Source: Streptomyces griseoluteus
Lineage (GTDB): Bacteria > Actinomycetota > Actinomycetes > Streptomycetales > Streptomycetaceae
Assembly: GCF_004784465.1 (NCBI RefSeq)
Contig: NZ_SRRU01000003.1
Span: 372,001 to 436,000 of the forward strand
DNA length: 64,000 nucleotides
Direction: 5' to 3'
The notes beneath the pieces were generated by a model. That model was not told the origin of the DNA. It made no database searches and was given only the letters and a program-made list of their open reading frames with translations. Below are positions 32,337 to 41,668 of the stretch, in pieces (within the stretch, counting starts at the first letter, position 1; each line of letters begins with the position of its first letter). The position numbers were made by a program, and so were the translations under genes.

Positions 32337-35279
32337 ATGGGATGGCGAGACAGGGTGCGTCGGCCCCGGCCGCCCGCCGCCGGGGACGTCGGCAGCGCCG
32401 GCTCCGGTCCAGTGGAGCAGGCGCCTGCCGGCGTCGGCGTGCCCGAGGGCTGGGACGGCGGCTGGCGTGCGGCTGCCACGCCTGAACTGACGGTTTCCCG
32501 TGCCCCGTTGGCGGTCAGTGACGGGCTCGGCTTCCGCGCGGGGCTGGCGGCCTGGCGCGACCCGTCCTTCGACACGGGGCTCGCGCACGGGGTGCTGCCT
32601 TCGGCTCCCGCTGGTCTGGTGCGGGGGGTCGCCCAGGCTGCTTCGGGGCCCGGGGAGACGTTCAGTGGCGGCGGGCCGCTGCTGTTGCGTGCGGTGCGGC
32701 GGGAGGAAGCGGAAGAGGTCGCGCCTGCGGGTGGGGAGCGGCCGGAGAGGGTTGTGACCGGCCGGCCCCGGCAAGCGGCGACATCCACTGGGGCCGTGCG
32801 TGATGGTGGGCCTGCGGTGCGGCGGCGGGGGGCTGCCGACTCGGTCGGGGAACAGCGTGGGCTTACGTCCACGTCGTCTCCCGCGGTACTCGGCGCCGGT
32901 GGGGCGGAGCCCGCGGTGCAGCGGGCGGTGGCCCTCGACGCCGGTGCGCCGGAGCCTGCCGTGCAGCGGGCGGCGGCCGCAACGGCTCCTGCCGCGCGGG
33001 CGCTTCCCGTCGTGCGGCGCGTCGCGGTGGTGGACCCTCGCACAGGTGGGGCGGCACCGGTTGTCGCGCCTGCGCACACCGGCTCGCGCGCCGAGAGCGT
33101 CCCGGCTTCGTCCGGTACGGAGAGGGGGCGCGCCGTAACCCCTTCCGTGCGTCCGCTTCCGGTGGGCCGCTCGCTGGTCGTCGCTCGGCGGCCGGCCGGT
33201 CCTGTGCGGCGGGTGGCTGCTGTGCCGGCCGTCGCTTCCACGGTGGCCGCGCCCGAGCCTCAGGCGCAGGCTGGTCAGGTCACTCGGGGTGCTCAGGGTT
33301 CTCAGGGTGCCCAGGGTTCTCAGGGTGCCCAGGCCGAGCAGGCCACGGTTCAGCGGCGGGAGGGGAGCCGTCCGCCGCTGGGTGAGCCGATGCCCCAGCT
33401 TCCGCCCACTGCGGTGCCGATGAAGCAGGGGACCGTCGAGGGCAGCACTCCGGGGCCCGTGCTTCCCATGGTGCGGAGTCGGGCGGAGACGGCGGCCGCC
33501 GAGCCCGTCCAGCGCCCGGTCGAGCCGCAGGCTCCCCGTACCCGGACAGGTCTGGGGGCGCCGCTGTCGGAGCTGCCTCCGACGGCCGACGTGCCCGGCA
33601 CCGGGCAGCGGTCCGGGCGGACCCCGGTGCAGCGGTCCGCCGCACCGACGCCTCAACAGGACGCGCGTAAGCCTCTGTTGGGCAGCCGGCAGCCTGAAGG
33701 CGGCAACGAGCCGACGCCCGGCGCCGTCCAGCGCCGCACGAGCACGGACCCCGCGCCGACCGGCGGCCCCGCCGGCCCCGCGCCTCTGACCGTGGCCCGT
33801 ACGAGCGCCCCCGCGCCCGAGACGCCCGGCACGACACCCAAGGACACCCCCGCGCGCCGCACCACGGCACCCGAAGACACGCGTCCTGCGGCGCAACGCG
33901 CTTCGGCGACTCCCACCACGCCCCGCGCCTCCGAGCGTCCGACCCTGGGTGCCCCGGAGCGCCAGAGTCCCGCGTCCCCGGCCACGTCCCCCGGCGGCCC
34001 GAGTCCCGCCCCCGGCGCCGGCCAGAGCGCGGTGCCCCTGACCCCGGCGCGTCCGGGCACGTCGGCCCCTCGGGTGTCCGGCACCGATCCGGGCTCCGTA
34101 CCGCTGACTTCGGCACGCCCGAGCACGTCCGGCAACACGTCCGGCACCGGCCAGGCCTCGGTTCCCCTGACCCCCGCCCGCCCGGTCACGCCCACCGTCC
34201 AGACGTCCCGTACCGACCGGCACCCGGCACACCCGGGCACCCCGACCCCTCACGCACCCGGTACCCCCCAGTCCCCCGCGGCCTCGGCTCCGGCACACCC
34301 CGGAATGCCCACCCGCCAGGCGCCCAGCGCCCCCGCCACCCCGCAGACTGCGGCACCCCGTACCCCCAGCAACACGTCGGCCCCAGGACCCCGTACCCCC
34401 GGCGCCACCCCCACTTCAGCACCCCGCTCCCCCGGCACCACCCCGGCCCCGGCGCCCCGCACCCCCGCACGTCCCTCCCCCGGCACCACCCCCCTGGTCG
34501 TAGCCCGGTCCGTGACCCTCGCCGGTCAGCCCACCCCTACGGCCACCGGCAAGCCGTCCCCCACCCTGAACCTCCTCCCCGCCCGCCCCCTCACCCTCAG
34601 CACCGAGGGGGCACCTCCCATCGCCGCGCCCGCCCAGCGCAGGACGGCCGAACGCCCCGTGGTGGCCGCCCGTTGGCCGCGCGAGACGGCGGAACAGGCA
34701 TCGACCCCGGTCCAACGCGCCCCCCAACGCCCGGTCGCCCCCGCCGCCGCCCGCTCGACCCCGTTGGCCGCGACCCCCACCACCCCGGCGCCACGCCCGC
34801 TCCCGGTCACTGCACCCCAACCCCCCACCGTACAACCCTTCCTGGTGAACTCCCCCGCCCACGAAGCGACCCCGCCGGCCCCCGCTCCCCTGGTCCGCCC
34901 CACGCGCGGCGGAGCCCCCGCCACGCCCAACGCCGCGACTCCACTGGTCCGCCCCGCCCAGATCCAGCGGGACACCGGAGCAGCCCTCACCCCGTCGAGT
35001 CCCACTCCTCCGGCGGTCCGCACCCAGATCCAGCGGGACAAGGGCGGCACCAGCACCCCGCCCGCCCAGGGCACGCCCGCCGCGCAAGCCGCCAACACGA
35101 CCACCGGCACGAAGCAGCCGGGCAAGAACTCCACCCGGCCCAAACCCCCCGCCCCCGACTCCTCCCCCGACCTGGACGACCTGGCCCGGCGCCTGCTGGA
35201 ACCCGTCTCCCGCCTTCTGCGCAACGAGCTGCGCCGGGGCCGGGACCGCACGGGCCGCCCCTTCGACGGCCGTCGCTGA
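32337..35279 (+). CDS. 980-residue disordered VQR-rich injection-system protein
   Basis: Unrecognised as a family. An ordered-looking start (MGWRDRVRRPRPPAAG; PEGWDGGWRAAATPELTVSR; FRAGLAAWRDPSFDTGLAHG) is followed by about 850 residues of Pro/Ala/Thr/Ser-rich sequence studded with VQR/IQR units (AVQRAVA, TVQRREG, EPVQRPV, TPVQRSA, AVQRRTS, TPVQRAP, QIQRDTG, QIQRDKG). There are two copies of a P-x-x-LPPTA module and a GAQGSQGAQGSQGAQ run. A conserved-looking helical end follows (LDDLARRLLEPVSRLLRNEL, RRGRDRTGRPFDGRR). It lies inside the structural operon between tube and hub genes. Length and place could suit a tape measure, a cargo or a scaffold; none is shown. Confidence 0.8.
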   Translation: MGWRDRVRRPRPPAAGDVGSAGSGPVEQAPAGVGVPEGWDGGWRAAATPELTVSRAPLAVSDGLGFRAGLAAWRDPSFDTGLAHGVLPSAPAGLVRGVAQAASGPGETFSGGGPLLLRAVRREEAEEVAPAGGERPERVVTGRPRQAATSTGAVRDGGPAVRRRGAADSVGEQRGLTSTSSPAVLGAGGAEPAVQRAVALDAGAPEPAVQRAAAATAPAARALPVVRRVAVVDPRTGGAAPVVAPAHTGSRAESVPASSGTERGRAVTPSVRPLPVGRSLVVARRPAGPVRRVAAVPAVASTVAAPEPQAQAGQVTRGAQGSQGAQGSQGAQAEQATVQRREGSRPPLGEPMPQLPPTAVPMKQGTVEGSTPGPVLPMVRSRAETAAAEPVQRPVEPQAPRTRTGLGAPLSELPPTADVPGTGQRSGRTPVQRSAAPTPQQDARKPLLGSRQPEGGNEPTPGAVQRRTSTDPAPTGGPAGPAPLTVARTSAPAPETPGTTPKDTPARRTTAPEDTRPAAQRASATPTTPRASERPTLGAPERQSPASPATSPGGPSPAPGAGQSAVPLTPARPGTSAPRVSGTDPGSVPLTSARPSTSGNTSGTGQASVPLTPARPVTPTVQTSRTDRHPAHPGTPTPHAPGTPQSPAASAPAHPGMPTRQAPSAPATPQTAAPRTPSNTSAPGPRTPGATPTSAPRSPGTTPAPAPRTPARPSPGTTPLVVARSVTLAGQPTPTATGKPSPTLNLLPARPLTLSTEGAPPIAAPAQRRTAERPVVAARWPRETAEQASTPVQRAPQRPVAPAAARSTPLAATPTTPAPRPLPVTAPQPPTVQPFLVNSPAHEATPPAPAPLVRPTRGGAPATPNAATPLVRPAQIQRDTGAALTPSSPTPPAVRTQIQRDKGGTSTPPAQGTPAAQAANTTTGTKQPGKNSTRPKPPAPDSSPDLDDLARRLLEPVSRLLRNELRRGRDRTGRPFDGRR

Positions 35280-35339
35280 GACACCGCCCCTGACCCACCC
35301 CGCCACCCCCGAACGCCCCACGGACGGAACCCGAGCAGC

Positions 35340-35765
35340 ATGACCGACAACATCTTCGCCACGAGCGTCTTCTTCCGGCTCAACATCGGCGGGAACGACC
35401 TCGGCGCGTTCCACACGTGTTCCGGCATGGGGGCGCAGGTCGAGATGGAGACGTACGCGGAGGGCGGGAACAACGGGTTCACGTGGCAGTTGCCGGGCCG
35501 GGTGACCTGGTCGAACATCACGCTGACCCGGCCGGTGACGTCGGACACGGCGAAGATCGGCCGGTGGCTGGACGAGACGCTGCGCCGGGTGGAGCCGAAG
35601 GACGGCGAGATCGTCGCGCTGCGCCCCGACCTCAGCCGGATCATCGGCTGGCAGGTGTACGGGATCGTGCCGGTCCGCTGGCAGGGCCCGTCGTTCGATC
35701 CGGCCAGTTCGCAGGCGGCGGTGGAGACGCTGGAGATCGCGCACGAGGGGCTGGTTCCTTCCTGA
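35340..35765 (+). CDS. cis5: Second tube-like protein (Afp5-type tube initiator)
   Basis: 141 residues of the gp19-like tube family but distinct from the 31243 protein: FATSVFFRLNIGGNDLGAFH, TCSGMGAQVEMETYAEGGNN and WQVYGIVPVRWQGPSFDPAS. In Afp/PVC the divergent tube paralogue joins the tube to the baseplate hub. Placement just before the LysM hub gene supports that. 60 bases separate it from the disordered protein gene. Confidence 0.85.
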   Translation: MTDNIFATSVFFRLNIGGNDLGAFHTCSGMGAQVEMETYAEGGNNGFTWQLPGRVTWSNITLTRPVTSDTAKIGRWLDETLRRVEPKDGEIVALRPDLSRIIGWQVYGIVPVRWQGPSFDPASSQAAVETLEIAHEGLVPS

Positions 35766-35814
35766 CCGCCCGCTCGCCCCGCCAAGCCCCCGTATCCCAG
35801 GAAGGAACCACCCC

Positions 35815-36540
35815 ATGTCCCCATCGGTCCGCGCCAGCCGGGCCAGGGCGCAGCTCACCCTCAAGGAGCCGCCGGCCTCGGTCGGCGCCAAGCCCGGCGG
35901 CACGCTCGCGCGGCTCGACCTCCAGTTCAACCCGTCGACGCTGGAGCTGAGCAAGTCCACCGAGTGGCGCCGCTCCCCGGCGCGCATGGCGGGCGAGTCG
36001 GCGCTGCCGGAGTTCGTCGGCAGTGGGCCGAGGGTGCTGAGCCTGGAGGTGTTCCTGGACGCGACGGCCACCCACGACAACTCCGTGGAGCAGGCCGTGG
36101 AGAAGCTGATGAAGGCGTGCGTGCCCACCCAGGCGAGCCTCGGCCGGAAGAAGCCGGCGAGCCCGTGGGTGCGGTTCGAGTGGGGTACGGCGCGTACGAC
36201 GTCGTTCGACGGGGTGCTGTCCAGCCTGTCGGTGTCTTACACGCTGTTCGACGTGGACGGCAAGCCGCTGCGGGCCACCTGCTCGCTGTCCATCGAGGAG
36301 GCGAGCGTCGATCCGCCGGGGCAGAACCCCACCTCGGGCGCGCGGACGGCGCGCAGCACGCACACGCTGGTGGCGGGCGACAGCCTGGCGATGCTCGCCT
36401 GGCGGGAGTACGGGGACGCGACGGCCTGGCGGGCGATCGCCGAGGCGAACGGCATCGACGACCCGATGGCACTCCGGCCCGGCACCGAACTGGTGGTGCC
36501 CGGACTGCGGGACGCCGGGTACGAGGAGGAGGAGCGGTGA
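35815..36540 (+). CDS. cis7: LysM-domain baseplate hub protein (Afp7-like)
   Basis: 241 residues. The N-terminal part (LDLQFNPSTLELSKSTEWRR, GPRVLSLEVFLDATATHDN, PWVRFEWGTARTTSFDGVLS) is the Afp7/gp53-like hub region. A C-terminal LysM follows (THTLVAGDSLAMLAWREYGD, WRAIAEANGIDDPMALRPGT). In contractile systems this subunit sits where tube meets spike. AAGGAA precedes ATG 35815; the stop overlaps the spike gene (GTGA). Confidence 0.88.
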   Translation: MSPSVRASRARAQLTLKEPPASVGAKPGGTLARLDLQFNPSTLELSKSTEWRRSPARMAGESALPEFVGSGPRVLSLEVFLDATATHDNSVEQAVEKLMKACVPTQASLGRKKPASPWVRFEWGTARTTSFDGVLSSLSVSYTLFDVDGKPLRATCSLSIEEASVDPPGQNPTSGARTARSTHTLVAGDSLAMLAWREYGDATAWRAIAEANGIDDPMALRPGTELVVPGLRDAGYEEEER

Positions 36541-38360
36541 CGGCCGCCGAGTCGGGTGACGTGCGGTCGTTCGCGGCCGATCCGGTGGTCGAGGCGCCGG
36601 GCGAGCTGCCGAACACCTGGGCGACGCAGCTGGTGAGCTGTGTGATCGAGGAGAGCGTGGGGCTGCCGGACGCGGCGGTGCTGACGTACCGCGATCCGCA
36701 GCACGAGTTCCTCGCGGCGACCGGTGTCACGATCGGCACGCCGCTGCGGGTGTCGGTGGTGACGGTGAAGGGGCAGGCGCGGGAGCCGCTGTTCAGCGGC
36801 GAGGTGACGGCCCTGGAGCTGGACCGGGACGGGACGGGCACCTTCACCGTCGTACGGGCGTACTCCAAGGCGCACCGGCTGCAGCGCGGCCGGAAGGTGG
36901 TGGCGTACCGGAACATGACGACGGCGGCGATCATCCGCAAGGTCGCCACCTCGGCGGGCCTGGCCTGCGGCAAGGTGGAGGCGCCCGCGGTCACGCACAA
37001 GCAGCTTTCGCAGGCGAACGTCTCCGACTGGGACTTCCTGCAGTATCTGGCGGGCGAGTGCGGTGCGCAGGTACGGGTGGACGACAAGGGTGTCCTGCAG
37101 TTCACCCGCCCCGTGAAGGCGTCCGGCGCGCCCGCTCCGTCGACGCCCGCGACGCGGAGCCCGCTGGTGCTGGAGTACGGCCGGAACCTGCTGGCGCTGC
37201 GGGCGTCGCTGTCGATGGCGGACGCGGCGCAGAAGGTGCAGGTGCGCGGCTGGGACGCGACCACCAAGCGGGCGGTGGTGGCCGAGCAGGCGTCCATCAC
37301 CAGCGGCACGGTCGTGCCGGGTCTGAACCCCGCGTCGGTGAACCGGTTCGGCAGGAAGACCCAGGTGACGGTGGCCGACACCCCGTACCGCACGCAGGCG
37401 GAGGCGGCGGCGGTGGCGCGGGCGACGGCGGAGCAGGTGAGCGCGTCCTACGGTGACCTGGAGGCGCTGACCACCGGCAATCCGGCGCTGCGGGCGGGCA
37501 GGGCGGTCGCCCTGGGCAATGTGGGCCCCGCGTTCTCGGGGCGGTACACGGCGACGGCGGTGCAGCACGTGCTGGAGCCGCACGGCGGCTACCGGACGAC
37601 CCTGTGGGTCAGCTCCCGCCCGGACCCCTCGCTGACCGGGCTGTCCGGTGCCGGGGCGGCGGGATCGCGCGGTGCGCGCATTCCGGGTCTGGCGATCGGC
37701 GTGGTCACCGATGTGCGGGAGCCGAACGGCGCGGAGCAGGGCGCGGTACGGCTCAAGTTCCCCTGGCTGGACGACACTTACGTCTCGGACTGGACGCGTA
37801 CCGTGCAGTGGGGCGGCAAGGGCGGCGGCGGTGTGGTCAGCCCCGAGGTCAACGACGAGGTGCTGGTCGGGTTCGAGCAGGGGCTGCTGGACAGTCCGTA
37901 CGTTCTCGGCGGGCTCTACAACGGCGTGGACAAGCCGTCGAAGCACGATGTGCCGCTGGTGGACAAGACCAGCGGGAAGGTCAACCGGCGCTCCATCGTT
38001 TCGCGTTCGGGACACCGGCTGGAACTGCTGGACGCGCCCCGGCCGGGTCCCTCGGGGCTGCGGCTGATGACGGCGGACAAGCGTCTGGAGGTCCGGATGG
38101 ACGACCGCGAGGACCGGATCGAGGTGACCGTGTACCGGTCGCCGGGGCAGGTGGGCACGTCGATGGTGCTGGACAAGCAGGACATCACGCTGAGCGCGCC
38201 GCAGGGCCAGGTGACCCTGAAGGGGCGCCGGGTGGTGCTGGACGGGCAGTCGCGGGTGTCCGTGTCCGGGCGCGCGGTGGCGGTGACCGGGCGCTCGTCG
38301 GTCGAGGTGGACGGTGGTCTGCTGGGTGTCCTGAAGGCCAAGCTCATCCGGATCAACTGA
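36537..38360 (+). CDS. cis8: VgrG-like central spike protein
   Basis: 607 residues. The N-terminal half corresponds to the gp27/phage late control D fold (WDFLQYLAGECGAQVRVDDK, RATAEQVSASYGDLEALTTG, FSGRYTATAVQHVLEPHGGY). A gp5-type OB domain (GLAIGVVTDVREPNGAEQGA, VRLKFPWLDDTYVSDWTRTV, VNDEVLVGFEQGLLDSPYVL) and a C-terminal beta-prism of alternating short strands (VLDKQDITLSAPQGQVTLKG) follow. The trimer forms the piercing spike. The GTG start at 36537 is coupled to the LysM gene. No C-terminal effector extension is present. Confidence 0.92.
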   Translation: MTAAESGDVRSFAADPVVEAPGELPNTWATQLVSCVIEESVGLPDAAVLTYRDPQHEFLAATGVTIGTPLRVSVVTVKGQAREPLFSGEVTALELDRDGTGTFTVVRAYSKAHRLQRGRKVVAYRNMTTAAIIRKVATSAGLACGKVEAPAVTHKQLSQANVSDWDFLQYLAGECGAQVRVDDKGVLQFTRPVKASGAPAPSTPATRSPLVLEYGRNLLALRASLSMADAAQKVQVRGWDATTKRAVVAEQASITSGTVVPGLNPASVNRFGRKTQVTVADTPYRTQAEAAAVARATAEQVSASYGDLEALTTGNPALRAGRAVALGNVGPAFSGRYTATAVQHVLEPHGGYRTTLWVSSRPDPSLTGLSGAGAAGSRGARIPGLAIGVVTDVREPNGAEQGAVRLKFPWLDDTYVSDWTRTVQWGGKGGGGVVSPEVNDEVLVGFEQGLLDSPYVLGGLYNGVDKPSKHDVPLVDKTSGKVNRRSIVSRSGHRLELLDAPRPGPSGLRLMTADKRLEVRMDDREDRIEVTVYRSPGQVGTSMVLDKQDITLSAPQGQVTLKGRRVVLDGQSRVSVSGRAVAVTGRSSVEVDGGLLGVLKAKLIRIN

Positions 38361-38404
38361 TCCGTCGCGCACGTCCGTTGATGTCGATTACCGAGGAGTT
38401 CACG

Positions 38405-38725
38405 ATGCCGGCCGCAGCCCGTACCGGTGATCCGACGAGCCATGGCGGCCGGATCACCACCCCGCCGCCCGCGGCCGCCGCGCGGGTGGCGACCGTACTG
38501 ATCGGTGGGCGTCCGGCGGCCGTCGTGGGCAGCCTGCACGTGTGCGTCGTCCCCCCGCACGCGGCCACCGGCCCGGCGAACGTGATCATCCCCGACCCGA
38601 TGGCGCCGGCCGGCGAGGGCGTGCTGATCGGCGGCCTGCCGGCCGCGCGGATGGGCGACAAGACGGCGTGCCAGGCGCAGATCGTGATGGGTGAGTTGAG
38701 CGTGGAGATAGGTGGCGTGCTGTGA
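38405..38725 (+). CDS. cis10: PAAR-domain spike tip protein
   Basis: 106 residues: PAAARTGDPTSHGGRITTPP at the start, then VLIGGRPAAVVGSLHVCV, GEGVLIGGLPAARMGDKTAC and VMGELSVEIGG. It has the PAAR-type repeats and His/Cys residues for metal at the tip of the spike. ATG 38405 follows GAGGAG at 6 bases; an ATG at 38381 would add eight residues. The gene overlaps gp25 by 4 bases. Confidence 0.9.
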   Translation: MPAAARTGDPTSHGGRITTPPPAAAARVATVLIGGRPAAVVGSLHVCVVPPHAATGPANVIIPDPMAPAGEGVLIGGLPAARMGDKTACQAQIVMGELSVEIGGVL

Positions 38726-39144
38726 GCGAGCGGTTCATCGGCCGGGGCTGGGCGTTCCCGCTGCGGGTCGGCCCCACCGGCGGCATCGCCATGGTGGAGC
38801 GGGCACGGGAGATCGAGGAGGCCATCCGGCTGGTCCTCGGCACCGCCCCCGGCGAACGGCCGATGCGGCCCGAGTTCGGCTGCGGCATCCATGACTACGT
38901 GTTCGCGCCGGGCGACGGCGACACGGCGGGCCGGGTCGCGCAGCAGGTCCGGGAGGCCCTGGAGCGGTGGGAGCCGCGGATCTCCGTGGACGACGTGGTG
39001 GTGGCCTTCGACGCGGTGGACGCCGGGACGCTCTACATCGACGTGCATTACACGGTGCGTTCCACCAACGACCGGCGCAATCTGGTGTTTCCGTTCTACA
39101 CGATCCCCTCCGAGGAGGGTGTCGAGGAAGTGGTCGGCGACTGA
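38722..39144 (+). CDS. cis9: Baseplate wedge protein, gp25/GPW family
   Basis: 140 residues: GRGWAFPLRVGPTGGIAMVE, EIEEAIRLVLGTAPGERPMR, PEFGCGIHDYVFAP. The EIEEAIR...TAPGERPMRPEFGC core is the signature of the gp25/gpW baseplate wedge family, which triggers sheath assembly. GTG 38722 overlaps the PAAR stop; the stop TGA overlaps the start of the next gene by one base. Confidence 0.92.
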   Translation: MSERFIGRGWAFPLRVGPTGGIAMVERAREIEEAIRLVLGTAPGERPMRPEFGCGIHDYVFAPGDGDTAGRVAQQVREALERWEPRISVDDVVVAFDAVDAGTLYIDVHYTVRSTNDRRNLVFPFYTIPSEEGVEEVVGD

Positions 39145-41102
39145 TGGTCCTGCCCTCCCCCAATCTGGACGACCGGCGCTTCCAGCAGCTCGTCGACGAG
39201 GCGAAACGGTATGTGCAGCAGCGTGCCCCCGAGTGGACCGACCACAACGTGTCGGACCCAGGTGTCACGCTGATCGAGACGTTCGCCTATCTGGTGGACC
39301 AGCTGCTGTACCGGCTGAACCGGGTGCCGGAGAAGAACTACCTCGCTTTTCTCGACCTGTTGGGCATCCGGCTGTTCCCGCCGTCGGCGGCGTCCGCAGA
39401 GGTCGACTTCTGGCTCTCCGCGCCGCAGCCGGAGCCGGTGACGCTCACCGCGGGCACCGAGGTGACGACGGCGGCGGGCGAGGACGAGGACGCCGTCGTC
39501 TTCGCCACGACCGAGGAACTGCGCATCGTGCCCAGCGAGTTGATCCGGCTGGTGACGGCGCCGCGCGGCGGTGACCAGACCGACCGGACGAACGCGCTCG
39601 CCGAGGGCCGGGACGTGCCCTGCTTCCAGACGACGCCCGAGCCGGGTGACGCGCTGCTGTTCGGGCTGCCGACGGCCGTGCCGCGCTGTGTGGTCGCCGT
39701 CCGCCTGGACAGCCGGGTCGAGGGCGTCGGCGTCGACCCGCGCCAGCCCCCGCTGGTCTGGGAGGCGTGGGACGGCACGCGCTGGCTGCGGTGCGAGACC
39801 GGCGAGGACACCACGGGCGGTCTGAACCGGCCCGGCGAGGTCATCGTCTACGTCCCGGCGTCGCACACGGCGTCCGTGATCGGCGGGACGCGCGCGGGCT
39901 GGCTGCGCTGCCGGGTCGTGCCGGCCGAGCCCGGCCAGCCGTTCTACTCCGAGTCGCCCACCGTGCGGGAGGCCGCCGTGTTCACGGTGGGCGGCACCAT
40001 GACGGTGGAGCACGCGGAGACGGTGACGGACGTGCCGCTCGGCGTCTCCGAGGGCGTCGCCGGGCAGACGTTCCGCCTGGACCGGCCGCCGGTGCTGCTC
40101 GACGGCGAGCCGCCCGTGGTGGAGGTGTCCTCCGCCGACGGCTGGCAGCGCTGGCAGGTCGTCGAGCACTTCGGCCGCTCCGGCCCCGAGGACCGGCACG
40201 TACGGGTCGACGCCACCTCGGGCGAGTTCGGTTTCGCGCCCGCGCTGCGTGAGCCCGACGGCACGCTGCGCCCGTGCGGCGCGGTGCCGCCCAAGGGCGC
40301 CCAGGTCCGTGTGGCCCGCTACCGCACCGGCGGCGGCCCGGCGGGCAACGTGGCGCGCGGCGCGATCAACGTGCTGCGCAGTTCGGTGCCGTACGTCGCC
40401 CGGGTGGGCAACCGGGAGGCGGCCCGTGGCGGGGTGGCGGGCGAGTCGGTGGCCAACGCCCGGCTGCGCGCCCCGCAGGCGCTGCGCATGCAGGAGCGCG
40501 CGGTGACCGCCGAGGACCACGAGATCATCGCCCGGCAGGCGGCGCCCTCGGTGCGCCGGGTGCGCTGTCTGCCCGCCGCCGACGAGCCGGGCGCCGTCCG
40601 GGTGCTGGTGGTGCCGGACGCGGTGCCCGACGACGACGGCCGGGTCCGCTTCGAGCAGCTCATCCCGTCCGACCAGGTGCTCGCCGCGATCACCGGGGCC
40701 CTGGACGAGCGGCGCCTGATCGGCACCCGTCTCGTGGTGGAACCGCCGGTCTACCAGGGCGTCACCGTGGTGGCCCGGCTCACCGCCCCGGCCGCCGTCG
40801 CGGACCGCGTACGGGCCACCGCCCTGGCCGCGCTCTACGACCACCTGGACCCGCTGCACGGCGGCCCCGACGGCACGGGCTGGCCGTTCGGGCGGCCGGT
40901 GCAGTACGGGGAGGTGTTCGGCGTGCTCCAGCGGGCCGTGGGGGACGTGCTGGTGGAGGACATCCGGCTGTTCCCGGCCGACCCGGTGACCGGGCGGCGC
41001 GGTGCGCCGGTGGACCGGGTCGACATCGGCGCGGGCGCACTGGTCTTCCCGTACCAGCACCAGGTGGTCGTCACGGCGGCGGAGCCGGAGGCACGGGTAT
41101 GA
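39144..41102 (+). CDS. cis11: Baseplate J-like wedge protein (Afp11-like)
   Basis: 652 residues. It starts LPSPNLDDRRFQQLVDEAKR, followed by PEWTDHNVSDPGVTLIETFA, the typical start of large putative baseplate assembly proteins. The later part carries the baseplate J-like core (VANARLRAPQALRMQERAVT, AEDHEIIARQAAPSVRRVRC). It forms the wedge ring around the hub. Directly coupled to the gp25 gene before it and, by ATGA, to the tail protein I gene after it. Confidence 0.9.
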   Translation: MVLPSPNLDDRRFQQLVDEAKRYVQQRAPEWTDHNVSDPGVTLIETFAYLVDQLLYRLNRVPEKNYLAFLDLLGIRLFPPSAASAEVDFWLSAPQPEPVTLTAGTEVTTAAGEDEDAVVFATTEELRIVPSELIRLVTAPRGGDQTDRTNALAEGRDVPCFQTTPEPGDALLFGLPTAVPRCVVAVRLDSRVEGVGVDPRQPPLVWEAWDGTRWLRCETGEDTTGGLNRPGEVIVYVPASHTASVIGGTRAGWLRCRVVPAEPGQPFYSESPTVREAAVFTVGGTMTVEHAETVTDVPLGVSEGVAGQTFRLDRPPVLLDGEPPVVEVSSADGWQRWQVVEHFGRSGPEDRHVRVDATSGEFGFAPALREPDGTLRPCGAVPPKGAQVRVARYRTGGGPAGNVARGAINVLRSSVPYVARVGNREAARGGVAGESVANARLRAPQALRMQERAVTAEDHEIIARQAAPSVRRVRCLPAADEPGAVRVLVVPDAVPDDDGRVRFEQLIPSDQVLAAITGALDERRLIGTRLVVEPPVYQGVTVVARLTAPAAVADRVRATALAALYDHLDPLHGGPDGTGWPFGRPVQYGEVFGVLQRAVGDVLVEDIRLFPADPVTGRRGAPVDRVDIGAGALVFPYQHQVVVTAAEPEARV

Positions 41103-41668
41103 GCCGCGCCGCGATCCCCGGTCTGCCGAGCCGCCATCCGATCGGCGGCCAACTGCCCGCGCTGTACGCGGAGGACGACTTCGCCCAGCGGTTCACCGCC
41201 GGTCTGGACACGGTCCTGGCCCCGGTGTTCAGCACACTCGACAACCTGCCCGCCTACCTCGACCCACGGGTGGCCCCGGCCGACTTCGTGGCCTGGCTCG
41301 CCTCCTGGGTGGGCGGGGTGGACGACCCGCGCTGGCCGCTGGAGCTGCGCCGCGAGGCCACGGTCCGGGCGATGGAGCTGCACCGGTGGCGCGGTACGAG
41401 GCGCGGGCTGGTGGAGGCGCTCCGGCTGATCCTCGGGGTACGGGCCGAGGTGGTGGGCGACGGCGCCGCCGTCTGGTCGGGCACCCCCGGCAGCGAGCTG
41501 CCGCCCGCTCCGGACGCCGGGATCGTCGTCCGGGTGTGGCCCCGCCGGGAGGCGACGGTCGAGGAGTCACGGGTCCATGAACTGGTCCAGGCCCTGGTCC
41601 CGGTGCACACGCGATGCCGGGTCGAGGTCCTTTCCGCCGCGCCCTCCGGCTCCGGTGAAGGAGAGTGA
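41099..41668 (+). CDS. cis12: Phage tail protein I-like baseplate protein
   Basis: 189 residues: HPIGGQLPALYAEDDFAQRF, TLDNLPAYLDPRVAPADFVA, WLASWVGGVDDP, RWRGTRRGLVEALRLILGV. These are the hallmarks of the phage tail protein I (TIGR02242-type) family found with baseplate J genes. It probably completes the baseplate periphery, where phages attach fibres. The cis12 label is positional and less certain than the others. No fibre gene follows. Confidence 0.82.
   Translation: MSRAAIPGLPSRHPIGGQLPALYAEDDFAQRFTAGLDTVLAPVFSTLDNLPAYLDPRVAPADFVAWLASWVGGVDDPRWPLELRREATVRAMELHRWRGTRRGLVEALRLILGVRAEVVGDGAAVWSGTPGSELPPAPDAGIVVRVWPRREATVEESRVHELVQALVPVHTRCRVEVLSAAPSGSGEGE

Noticed and set aside
33285..33340. 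Short tandem repeats as a possible CRISPR array
   Set aside because: The repeats are in-frame codons for GAQGSQ within a protein, with no spacers.
32304..34298. A 664-residue minus-strand frame opposite the disordered protein
   Set aside because: Low-complexity Arg/Gly sequence forced by the repetitive codons of the plus-strand gene, which is positioned and coupled within the operon.
26744..41668. Type VI secretion system
   Set aside because: No TssJ/L/M membrane complex and no ClpV; the ATPase is of the Afp15 type, and the organism appears Gram-positive.
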